From: Lactobacillus sp. UBA5804
GTDB lineage: Bacteria > Bacillota > Bacilli > Lactobacillales > Lactobacillaceae
Direction: 5' to 3'
Assembly: GCA_002418055.1 (NCBI GenBank)
Contig: DIDI01000037.1
Span: 1 to 64,000, forward strand
Length of the DNA stretch: 64,000 bases
The notes below the pieces were generated by a model, which did no database searches, was not told where the DNA came from, and saw only the letters and a list, made by a program, of their open reading frames with translations. Positions 36,775-44,243 of this stretch are shown piece by piece (positions within the stretch are counted from its first letter, which is position 1; the number at the start of each line of letters is the position of its first letter). A program made the position numbers and the translations under genes.

Positions 36775-37830
36775 TTACTCCATCATCTTCAAAAAAGTGT
36801 CAAAAATTCGCGAAGCTTCCCAGCTTCCCGGTGAGCCCTCAGGATTAAAGGCTGTGGCCACGACTTTATCTGCTAAGTTAACAAATCCGGCAACCAGATC
36901 AGTATGGATATCGAAGAACTCTTGGTCCAAATTCATTTTCATACTGTCAGGATAAATTAAATTACTAATGTTCATGGCAGTTTGCCAAATTCGATCAGAG
37001 TTTTGTTCGATGACGGGATAATTAGTCCCGTTGAATGCGTGCGGCAAGGGTGTGATTGCAAAATTAAGGAAGTCGGCAATTGCTAAAAATCCTAGTCCAA
37101 TACCCAAAATTGGTAATTTGCCATAAAATTCCGTCAAAATTGGGGCTAATGTTGGCAATACTTCATCAGTTTTTCCGGGGCCATTAGAAATCACAATCCC
37201 ATCCGGCCGCAAATTTTGAATATCTGTTTTAGTGGCGCTAGCTGGTAAAACCGTGACATTCACCTTGCGTAATGAAAGTGAACGTAACATTGAATGTTTT
37301 AACCCTAAGTCAATCACTGCAATCGATTTCCCTACATTCGGTGCTGCATAGGCATTCTTAGTGGAATACATGGCCGATTTGTTCTTTGGTAAAACTAGCG
37401 CTTTGATTTGGTCAAACGCGTGGGCATCATTAGTGTCCATGATGGATACTTTGATTTTTTCTTCGGTTTGCAACAAATGAACAAGTGCCCGAGTATCGAC
37501 CTGATAAATGGCAGGAATTTTCTTCTCAATTAGAAAAGAACTTAAGTCTTGTAGCTCATTATTATTGGCTGAGCTAGCAACGACATCATTCATAATGACG
37601 CCTTTGATAAGCGGATTAATACTTTCGTAATCAATCGTATTAATTCCAGTTGCACCAATTAGCGGTGTGGTAAATGCCAGTATTTTTCCAGCATTTGTTG
37701 GATCTGTTAATGCCTCTTGGTAGCCGTAATTGCCAGTATGAATCGCTAACTCACCGGTTGAGATAATTGATGCACCGAGACCCGCCCCAGCAAAAAAGCG
37801 GCCATCTTCAAGAATCAGAAATCGTTTCAT
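36775..37830 (-). CDS. Degenerate CarA homologue (carbamoyl-phosphate synthase small-chain pseudoenzyme)
   Basis: 351 residues, CarA layout: N-terminal domain with TGNYGYQEALTDPT, then a glutaminase domain with DLGLKHSMLRSL and ISNGPGKTDEV. The nucleophile motif GICLGHQ reads GIGLGFL, so the Cys is Gly245; the His of the YHPEASPG motif is Asn329, while Glu331 remains. Glutamine hydrolysis should be impossible. The frame is open. It overlaps the end of rluD by 23 bases, and its own GGAG near the stop serves carB. The pair stands where many lactobacilli have pyr genes after lspA-rluD. Confidence 0.87.
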   Translation of the reverse strand: MKRFLILEDGRFFAGAGLGASIISTGELAIHTGNYGYQEALTDPTNAGKILAFTTPLIGATGINTIDYESINPLIKGVIMNDVVASSANNNELQDLSSFLIEKKIPAIYQVDTRALVHLLQTEEKIKVSIMDTNDAHAFDQIKALVLPKNKSAMYSTKNAYAAPNVGKSIAVIDLGLKHSMLRSLSLRKVNVTVLPASATKTDIQNLRPDGIVISNGPGKTDEVLPTLAPILTEFYGKLPILGIGLGFLAIADFLNFAITPLPHAFNGTNYPVIEQNSDRIWQTAMNISNLIYPDSMKMNLDQEFFDIHTDLVAGFVNLADKVVATAFNPEGSPGSWEASRIFDTFLKMME

Positions 37831-38737
37831 CTTTTTCCTTTTCTAGCTTAGCTAAAGTCGTTTGGAAAATTTGCGGTGGGTTCACAGAGAAAGAAAGCAC
37901 TTTTCCTGTCCTTGGATGCTTAAAGCCTAAAGTCTGGGCATGCAAAAATTGCCCATGCCCATGCAGCGTCTTTCTTGGACCATATAAAGGATCCCCAGCA
38001 ACGGGATGTCCAATATAAGCCAAGTGAACGCGAATTTGGTGGGTTCGTCCAGTTTCTAAACGACATGAAATCAGACTATAACCAGTAAATTGCTTTAAGA
38101 CTGTAAAGTGTGTGACGGCAGGCTTGCCGTTAGGAACAACAGCCATTTTTTTACGATTAACCCGATCGCGGCCAATTGGTGCGACTATCCGGCCGGATTG
38201 TTCACTAAAATTACCATGAACAATTGCGACATATAAGCGTTCATTACTTTTATGTGCAAGTTGCTGCTCCAACGCTTCACGCGCAGCTGCATTTTTGGCA
38301 ACCATCAATAAACCTGAAGTGTCCTTATCGATGCGATGGACAATACCTGGTCGAAAACCTTCTGGGCTATTAGCTAATTTTCGGGTATGGAATAATAGTG
38401 CATTAACGAGCGTATGGTCAGGATGACCAGCTGCGGGATGGACGACCATGCCCTGCGGTTTATTGACGACCAGCACATCATCATCTTCATAGACAATATC
38501 GAGTGGGATATCTTCTGGAACGAGTGACAATGGTTGTAATGCTGGCACGTCAACAGTCACAAAGTCTTTAGCTAATACCGAATATGAAGCTTTTTCGGGA
38601 TGCGAATTGACAGTCACATGGTTATCCTTAATAAGCGCTTTGAGCTGGGTACGTGATAGCTTGGGTAGCGCTTCAGCCAGCCAACGGTCAAGTCGTTTAT
38701 GGGCTGTCGTCGCCGTTAATTCATAATGTTCAGTCAT
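37808..38737 (-). CDS. rluD: RluD-family 23S rRNA pseudouridine synthase
   Basis: 309 residues: an N-terminal S4 domain (KRLDRWLAEALPKLSRTQLK) and a catalytic domain with the HRIDKDTSGLLMVAKN motif, whose Asp is the nucleophile. The family makes pseudouridines in 23S rRNA helix 69 or related sites. Lies 12 bases after lspA, as in lactobacilli and B. subtilis (ylyB), and overlaps the CarA homologue downstream. Confidence 0.93.
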   Translation of the reverse strand: MTEHYELTATTAHKRLDRWLAEALPKLSRTQLKALIKDNHVTVNSHPEKASYSVLAKDFVTVDVPALQPLSLVPEDIPLDIVYEDDDVLVVNKPQGMVVHPAAGHPDHTLVNALLFHTRKLANSPEGFRPGIVHRIDKDTSGLLMVAKNAAAREALEQQLAHKSNERLYVAIVHGNFSEQSGRIVAPIGRDRVNRKKMAVVPNGKPAVTHFTVLKQFTGYSLISCRLETGRTHQIRVHLAYIGHPVAGDPLYGPRKTLHGHGQFLHAQTLGFKHPRTGKVLSFSVNPPQIFQTTLAKLEKEKDETISDS

Positions 38738-38749
38738 TCTTTGCGCTCC

Positions 38750-39208
38750 TTAGTGCGAGTTTTTTTCATCGAAAAACAGTAAATAAATCATAATTAAAAT
38801 GACGCCAACTGTGATTGCAGAATCAGCTAAATTGAAAATGTTAAAATTCACAAAATCAAGTTGAATCATATCGATGACATACTTGAGGTGCAATCGATCA
38901 ATGAAATTTCCGATAATACCACCGAGTACGAACGCTAACCCTGTTTGCAATAATGGTTTCCGGTAGCGTTTTGACCATAAAAAATAGCTACAAACACCGA
39001 TAGCAATAAGACTAATGATATAAAAGAACCACATTTGTCCCATTAGAATGTTCCAAGCAGCTCCAGGATTTTGGAGATAGTTAAATGAAAACAATCCCGG
39101 GATGATGTTATGAATCTCCCCTAGCTGATAATTGCTAGCAATATAACTTTTCAATCCTTGATCAGCTAGCACAACGATTAGGGAGATGATCAAATATAAA
39201 AATGGCAT
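38750..39208 (-). CDS. lspA: Lipoprotein signal peptidase (signal peptidase II)
   Basis: 152-residue membrane protein with four hydrophobic segments. Conserved pieces: ADQGLKSYI, NYLQNPGAAWN, GGIIGNFIDRL and FNIFNLADSAI; the two catalytic Asp residues lie in the last two. It removes signal peptides from prolipoproteins. First of the lspA-rluD pair in a longer minus-strand run. Confidence 0.95.
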   Translation of the reverse strand: MPFLYLIISLIVVLADQGLKSYIASNYQLGEIHNIIPGLFSFNYLQNPGAAWNILMGQMWFFYIISLIAIGVCSYFLWSKRYRKPLLQTGLAFVLGGIIGNFIDRLHLKYVIDMIQLDFVNFNIFNLADSAITVGVILIMIYLLFFDEKNSH

Positions 39209-39242
39209 TAGCGGTACGTGCTTTCTACAGGTAATCAGTCGT

Positions 39243-39593
39243 TTAACGATTAGCTGGCTTGGATTTTAAGATGGCTAATTTAATCGTCTGATAGTGGTTA
39301 ACTCGGGCTTGATAGTAAACAAAATACCGTCCTGTTCGGTACTTAGTAAGGGGGACTGCCAGCACGGGCAACCGTCGATATGGTAAATGTAACTTGCCGC
39401 TCTTGAGAACAAGATAGGAGGATCGAATGGTCCAGATCAACAATAAAATAAAAATCAGCAAGCAGATCAGTGCGGAAATACTAATCAATTGATTGCCTTC
39501 GTAGCTTAGAATGATGTCAATGAGTAAGATGGTAAATAGCCAAGAATAGTAGATTAAGCCTTGCGGCCCTAACAGGATTAAATGCCGTTTCAT
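39243..39593 (-). CDS. Small membrane protein, possibly EbsA-like
   Basis: 116 residues with two long hydrophobic segments (roughly residues 12-30 and 36-60) and a basic C-terminal third rich in Tyr, Arg and Lys. No confident family; the layout is like EbsA-type proteins of lactic acid bacteria, a weak guess. Adjacent GTG and ATG starts (39596, 39593); the ATG was taken, with only a weak ribosome site. It lies in the run from the THUMP methyltransferase to lspA. Confidence 0.6.
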   Translation of the reverse strand: MKRHLILLGPQGLIYYSWLFTILLIDIILSYEGNQLISISALICLLIFILLLIWTIRSSYLVLKSGKLHLPYRRLPVLAVPLTKYRTGRYFVYYQARVNHYQTIKLAILKSKPANR

Positions 39594-39605
39594 CACAACC
39601 GCTTT

Positions 39606-40838
39606 CTAATAAACAATCTTAGCGTATAGATTGCTATGGTCACTGGTATCGTAAAGGGTTTCTAGGTAGAGTCTAAACTCTGGATGCGTGGTAATCAAGG
39701 TTTGGTAAGCTAAGGAGCTTTTGATTTTAACTAACTCGTTAGTTGCAATATGGTTATGCCCCGTATAATAATTATAATTCATCTGGGCAAACAAGCTTCC
39801 CATCTGACGAATTAAGGCTAAATGATGAGGGTTAACTTTTAAATCATGTTGCATCAGATGACCAGCGATGGTTCCGAGCTGTAATTTTTCTAAATAATCA
39901 TGAAAATTGACCAAGGTTTCATCACCTTTTTGATTGGCTGTTAGATATGGCGTCATATTAAAAATTTGCCGTTCATAGGTCACGTGCTTGGAATGAAATT
40001 TAACATTACCATAGCCTTGGTCACAAGAAGCAAAGCATGACGTGGTAATCTCAGTTGTCGGCGTATCTGGTTGAGGTCGCTTGATATTTTGGGCATGAAT
40101 ATGACCTGAAAAGCATAGCTTAACTTGGTACTGTTCACAGAGTTGCCGCAATCGAGGCGCATTATCGAGCACGAATCCACGGTTGACGGCTGGATTATGG
40201 GCATAAAGATTGTGATGCATAAAAAGTACCGGACGTAAGTGTTCGGTTTGGGCGTATTGCAATTGATTACTAATCCATCCAAATTCTGAATCTGAAATGC
40301 CACCGCGCGTATAAGGAGCTCGTGTGGTCTCCTCTTTGGCATAGTAATTGGAATCTAATAGTAAAAAGTAATACTGTGGATTTAATTGGATAGCACATGC
40401 AAGACTATTCGGATCAGTCGCCGTCGCAGCCGTATACATGCTGTCAAAGGTATTACGCCAAAAATTAGGACTAATTTCGCCAGCATAAAACTGTTTATCA
40501 CCGCGAAACTCCCTAGCCCAACCATCAAAAATATCATGGTTACCAGGTACTACCAATAATTTGGTGACGGTTAATTTCGCAAAAATTTGACCAAATTTGT
40601 GAATGGATTGTCGTTCCCCATTAAAGGTTAAATCGCCAGTGACCACGATAGCAGTAGGCTTTTGTTCGTTGGCATAGCGAACTAGCGCTTTTAAAACGGT
40701 CTCTTGATAGTATAAGTCTTTGCCTTGACTCGTTTTTTGCATACGAGAGAAGGCCTGACCATGATCATGTAAGGCATCTGCAATTAGATGAGTGTCAGAA
40801 ATAACCCAAATATTTGTGTTTAAATCGGTAGTTAGCAT
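39606..40838 (-). CDS. Metallophosphoesterase (calcineurin-like)
   Basis: 410 residues. The five metal motifs are visible: SDTHL, GDLTFNGE, PGNHD, MHHN and GHIHAQN. A C-terminal extension of about 120 residues follows the catalytic domain. No signal peptide, so it is probably cytoplasmic. Substrate unknown; the order of motifs fits phosphodiesterases of the Icc/CpdA broad group. Lies 13 bases after the THUMP methyltransferase, in one minus-strand run. Confidence 0.88.
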   Translation of the reverse strand: MLTTDLNTNIWVISDTHLIADALHDHGQAFSRMQKTSQGKDLYYQETVLKALVRYANEQKPTAIVVTGDLTFNGERQSIHKFGQIFAKLTVTKLLVVPGNHDIFDGWAREFRGDKQFYAGEISPNFWRNTFDSMYTAATATDPNSLACAIQLNPQYYFLLLDSNYYAKEETTRAPYTRGGISDSEFGWISNQLQYAQTEHLRPVLFMHHNLYAHNPAVNRGFVLDNAPRLRQLCEQYQVKLCFSGHIHAQNIKRPQPDTPTTEITTSCFASCDQGYGNVKFHSKHVTYERQIFNMTPYLTANQKGDETLVNFHDYLEKLQLGTIAGHLMQHDLKVNPHHLALIRQMGSLFAQMNYNYYTGHNHIATNELVKIKSSLAYQTLITTHPEFRLYLETLYDTSDHSNLYAKIVY

Positions 40839-40851
40839 CTTTAGCCTAGTA

Positions 40852-41976
40852 TTATTTTCTATTAGCCCAATATTGATAAAAGTCGACTCTCAAATTCCCA
40901 TTAAAAAGTTTTCGTTTTTTCGTTGCGCGTTTACCAAATGCTTGTTCAAAGAATGGTGCAGATGCCAAGTAATATTGGCTAAAACTAGTCAAAGGCCCTA
41001 GCGTTTGTCCCATTTCTTGATAGAGCGTTGCCACCTGATCACGGTCCTTCAGTCGTTTACCATAAGGGGGATTAGCAATGATAACACCATTTTCAAGCTC
41101 TGTTGCAAAGTCTTTAACGGCCACTTGTTTAAAGCTAATATCTTGCAAGACACCAGCATTATGGGCATTTACCTTAGCAATTTCTAAGATGGATTGGTCA
41201 ATATCGCACGCCAAAATTGGCGCTTCTAAGGGATGAACTAAGGTTTTTGCCTGAGCAACTTGTGCTGGATGCAATTTAGCATCAAACCAGTCGAATTGAT
41301 CATAGGTAAATGAACGCCAAGTTCCGGGGGCGACATTCTTACCAATTAAGGCTGCCTCAATCGCTAAAGTGCCAGAACCAGTCATTGGGTCAATCAAAGG
41401 ATGGGTGCCGTTAAATGGGGTTAGTTTAAGCAGTCCAGCTGCAAAATTTTCTTTTAATGGCGCACCACCATGTTCAACACGATAACCACGTTTGAATAAA
41501 CTTTCACCTGTGGTGTCAAGGGCGACACGAGCGACATCCTTATAGATACGGATATCTAAGGGATAAACTGCTCCTGTTTCGGGCAGAAAGCCGCGGCGAT
41601 GGTATTGCTCGGTCATTTTGTCAACAATTGCCTTTTTAACAATTGATTGCACATCTGGTTCTGAATGCAATTTGGATCTAACTGCGCGTCCTTGAACTGG
41701 AAACTTGGCATCAACTGGTAAAAGTTCCGCCCAATCGAGGGCATTTACTTGATCGTATAACGTTTCAAAATCCGTTACCCGAAATTCTTTTAATAGAATT
41801 TTGATCCGGTCAGCTGAACGGAGCCATAAGTTGGTTCTTACAACATCAGCCTGGCCACCCTCAAAGAAGACGCGACCATCTTCAGTGCGGGTGTTGTAAC
41901 CCAATGCTTGCAGCTCCTTGGCTACAACACTTTCAAAACCAACACCCATTGTTGCAAATAATATGTATTTATTCAT
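40852..41976 (-). CDS. THUMP-domain rRNA methyltransferase (RlmL N-part / YpsC family)
   Basis: 374 residues: an N-terminal THUMP domain (about 45-155), then a Rossmann methyltransferase domain with DPMTGSGTLAIEAAL (SAM loop) and the IIANPPYGKRL catalytic motif of N2-guanine methyltransferases. Probably modifies 23S rRNA. The ATG at 41976 follows AGAAAGAAG; a start seven codons earlier would overlap that site. Downstream of rnpB and gpsB, as in B. subtilis (ypsC). Confidence 0.92.
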   Translation of the reverse strand: MNKYILFATMGVGFESVVAKELQALGYNTRTEDGRVFFEGGQADVVRTNLWLRSADRIKILLKEFRVTDFETLYDQVNALDWAELLPVDAKFPVQGRAVRSKLHSEPDVQSIVKKAIVDKMTEQYHRRGFLPETGAVYPLDIRIYKDVARVALDTTGESLFKRGYRVEHGGAPLKENFAAGLLKLTPFNGTHPLIDPMTGSGTLAIEAALIGKNVAPGTWRSFTYDQFDWFDAKLHPAQVAQAKTLVHPLEAPILACDIDQSILEIAKVNAHNAGVLQDISFKQVAVKDFATELENGVIIANPPYGKRLKDRDQVATLYQEMGQTLGPLTSFSQYYLASAPFFEQAFGKRATKKRKLFNGNLRVDFYQYWANRK

Positions 41977-42002
41977 AGTCTTCTTTCTTAATTTCATTCA
42001 AT

Positions 42003-42033
42003 CAAAAAGTTGAGCTCCAAAAGAAGCTCAACT
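42003..42033 (-). terminator. Terminator of rnpB
   Basis: On the minus strand GTTGAGCT pairs with AGCTCAAC (42025-42032 with 42009-42016), followed by five T residues, directly after the RNA. Confidence 0.85.
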
Positions 42034-42039
42034 CTGCCA

Positions 42040-42409
42040 GTGCATTTTCTATAAGCCACGTTTTGTTCCAGGTATCTTGGCAAAATACCCTTCGGTAGCC
42101 ATCTATCTTTATTACTAAGTAATAATCCGACCTTTAGTTCAATTCCTTAGGTCGAGACGCCCCTACCAAATTTGGGTTGCACACTCGCAGGGTTTACCTC
42201 GTTCCACCAAAAATGTTTCCATTTTTGCTACGTCACTGTGGCACTTTTCAGGATATTCATGCTTGTCCGAAGATTTAGCACTTTCTCCGCCGTAAAATTA
42301 ATCCTCCAGCTTATTAGGCTGAATACGATCACTACAAGCATCGCAGCTTGTGTGTGCGTGGACTTTCCTCAGCTAGCTTAGCGCTAACCGCGACTACTCA
42401 AAAATGCAC
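42040..42409 (-). ncRNA. rnpB: RNase P RNA
   Basis: About 370 bases on the minus strand. The hallmark GAGGAAAGTCCACGCACAC is at 42350-42371. The P1 helix closes the molecule: GTGCATTTT at the 5' end (from 42409) pairs with AAAATGCAC at the 3' end (to 42040). The RNA is the catalytic part of RNase P, which cuts tRNA 5' leaders; sequence and position between gpsB and the THUMP methyltransferase fit the B-type of Firmicutes. It has its own promoter with TATAAT inside the gpsB end and a terminator at 42003. Confidence 0.93.
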
Positions 42410-42416
42410 AACTGTC

Positions 42417-42445
42417 ATTATATCAAAGAACTAGTCTTTTGGTAA
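42417..42445 (-). promoter_or_regulatory. rnpB promoter
   Basis: On the minus strand TTACCA (42440-42445), a 17-base spacer and TATAAT (42417-42422). The -35 lies within the last codons of gpsB, and the predicted start point is near 42410, the 5' end of the P1 helix. Confidence 0.65.
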
Positions 42446-42910
42446 GGTGTAAACATATTGTTCTAAATTATAAACCTTGCGTTCTAGTGTAGAAATTCGT
42501 TGAATAATTGCCATATTAGTTGAAATCTCACCGCTGGTTGAATCGCTTATTTGGTTAGTAGGTTCAACTGCAGCATTGGCGTGTGGCGTGTAAGTTCGAA
42601 TATCATCTTGAAAGTCTGGTTCACTAGCGGGCATAGGATTAGCTGCCGCCACTTCTGGCGCTACTGGTTGTTCTTTACCAACCGTTACCCTAGTAGCCTT
42701 AGCAGCGGTCTGAGCTTCCATTAGTTGCCGCTGCAACTTGCCAATTTGACCATATAAATCTTCAACGACTTGTCCAAAGGTCTCATAGTCAGAAATGATT
42801 TGATCAAGATAAGTATCAACCTCATCAGGATCAAACCCTTTAGACTTCGTCTTAAATTGTTTATGAAGAATATCTTGAGCAGATAATTTAATTTCAGTTA
42901 ACTTCGCCAT
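42431..42910 (-). CDS. gpsB: Cell-cycle protein GpsB
   Basis: 159 residues. The N-terminal DivIVA-like membrane-binding part (LSAQDILHKQFKTKSKGFDPDEVDTYLDQII) is followed by a coiled coil and a variable middle rich in Ala, Pro and Glu, and a conserved C-terminus (ISTLERKVYNLEQYVY). GpsB links peptidoglycan synthesis to division. AAAGGAG precedes the ATG at 42910; three further codons upstream were not used. The stop sits 21 bases from rnpB. Confidence 0.93.
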   Translation of the reverse strand: MAKLTEIKLSAQDILHKQFKTKSKGFDPDEVDTYLDQIISDYETFGQVVEDLYGQIGKLQRQLMEAQTAAKATRVTVGKEQPVAPEVAAANPMPASEPDFQDDIRTYTPHANAAVEPTNQISDSTSGEISTNMAIIQRISTLERKVYNLEQYVYTLPKD

Positions 42911-42999
42911 CAATGACAACTCCTTTACATATCAGTCTTATTTTAGCAAAAAGCTACGTATGATAAAATAGTAAATTTAGCTTTTACCAAACCTTAACA

Positions 43000-43566
43000 T
43001 TAATGTTGCATGGGATGCTGTTCTTGATATTCTTGAGCTGCATCTTCGAGATCGTAAAAATCGAGCAGTTTCAATGGATAGTCTTTTTTAGCTTGCTCCT
43101 GGTAAAGCTGGATACTTTGATAATCAAATTTTGGCTTACCAGGATGTTCCGGATCGTAAATCATCAGTGCTTGGTCAGTATGCTTCAACATGAAGCGCTG
43201 GTAATTTTTGAGCTGAGCTGGACTTTGATATGGGGTATTCGAAGTCGCCGCAAAAAAATCGGCGCTTTTGGTCCGGTTAACGAACGCGGCTTGGTTAGTT
43301 TCATTCCAGCGTACTGTGTAATTCTCATACGGTGCCATAATCGCTAATCTAACGCCGTAATTAGCCCGTAGCGTCCCGGCTACTTCTGCTGCCCACTGTT
43401 CGATCCCCATGTTAGGACCGGTAATAATCCAATCGAGTTGCTGTTCGTCAAGCAACTGCATAAATGCCTGCTTTAAGGCATATTTAATGATAGTTATTTT
43501 AGGATCATGTTCGCCAAAGACGTTCAATTCATAACTGCGATATCCTGTTACCCATAGTCTCAGCAT
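43000..43566 (-). CDS. YpsA (DUF1273, SLOG superfamily) protein
   Basis: 188 residues. Starts MLRLWVTGYRSYELNVF and has the family segment WIITGPNMGIEQWAAEVA. The SLOG fold binds nucleotides or related ligands; B. subtilis YpsA affects cell division, but the biochemical role is unknown. AGGAGG lies 12 bases before the ATG, somewhat far. Divergent from recU. Confidence 0.9.
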   Translation of the reverse strand: MLRLWVTGYRSYELNVFGEHDPKITIIKYALKQAFMQLLDEQQLDWIITGPNMGIEQWAAEVAGTLRANYGVRLAIMAPYENYTVRWNETNQAAFVNRTKSADFFAATSNTPYQSPAQLKNYQRFMLKHTDQALMIYDPEHPGKPKFDYQSIQLYQEQAKKDYPLKLLDFYDLEDAAQEYQEQHPMQH

Positions 43567-43586
43567 GTTCGTCTGAAGCCTCCTTA

Positions 43587-43615
43587 TTCAAAAAAAGCCC
43601 GCTTATTGGTATAAT
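43587..43615 (+). promoter_or_regulatory. recU promoter
   Basis: TTCAAA at 43587-43592, 17-base spacer, perfect TATAAT at 43610-43615. The transcript would start about 43622, giving a leader of only about 13 bases. Confidence 0.6.
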
Positions 43616-43634
43616 GCTAGCAGGAGTGAAGTTA

Positions 43635-44243
43635 ATGGTCAAATATCCAACCGGCAGTTTAGCTGCTTTCCAAGGCCAGGTGGCCAAAAAGCATCACAAA
43701 ATTCCCACTGAAATTAATTTTTCAGATCGTGGTATGACGTTAGAACAACAAATTAATGAGTCTAACCAATATTACTTAGAAAAAGGAATTGCTGTGGTGC
43801 ATAAGAAGCCGACCCCAATTCAAATCGTTAAAGTAGATTATCCGAAACGTTCACGTGCCGTCATTCGAGAAGCTTATTTTAGACAAGCATCAACTACTGA
43901 CTACAATGGCGTTTATCAAGGTTATTACTTGGACTTTGAAGCTAAGGAAACGAAAAATAAAACAAATTTTCCGCTAAAAAACTTTCATGAGCACCAGATT
44001 ATCCATCTTGAACAGTGTTTAGCACAGAGTGGTATCTGTTTTGCGATGATTGGTTTTACCAGTTTAAGGCGATATTTTGCCTTGCCGGCTGGAATTGTGA
44101 TTACAGCTTGGAAAGGATCAAATAAAAGTTCATTATCACTCACTGAAATTATCTCCGCTGCGGTTGAATTAAAGCCAGGCTTCCAGCCAACGCTTCCCTA
44201 TCTAATCGCCGTCGATAAATTTATTAAGGATCGGAAAAATTAA
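43635..44243 (+). CDS. recU: Holliday junction resolvase RecU
   Basis: 202 residues. Family pieces: NFSDRGMTLEQQINESNQYY, GVYQGYYLDFEAKETKNKTNFPLKNFHEHQI (metal-binding Asp, Glu and Lys) and the ending. It cuts recombination junctions. AGGAG at 43622-43626 sets the ATG at 43635; seven codons upstream in frame precede the ribosome site and were rejected. Stop and pbp1A start overlap by one base, the usual recU-ponA pair. Confidence 0.94.
   Translation: MVKYPTGSLAAFQGQVAKKHHKIPTEINFSDRGMTLEQQINESNQYYLEKGIAVVHKKPTPIQIVKVDYPKRSRAVIREAYFRQASTTDYNGVYQGYYLDFEAKETKNKTNFPLKNFHEHQIIHLEQCLAQSGICFAMIGFTSLRRYFALPAGIVITAWKGSNKSSLSLTEIISAAVELKPGFQPTLPYLIAVDKFIKDRKN

Noticed and set aside
33574..37830. Ordinary functional carbamoyl-phosphate synthase, or a frameshifted pseudogene
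   Set aside because: Catalytic residues are replaced in all three active sites, so normal CPS is unlikely; but both frames are open over full length, so simple decay is also unlikely.
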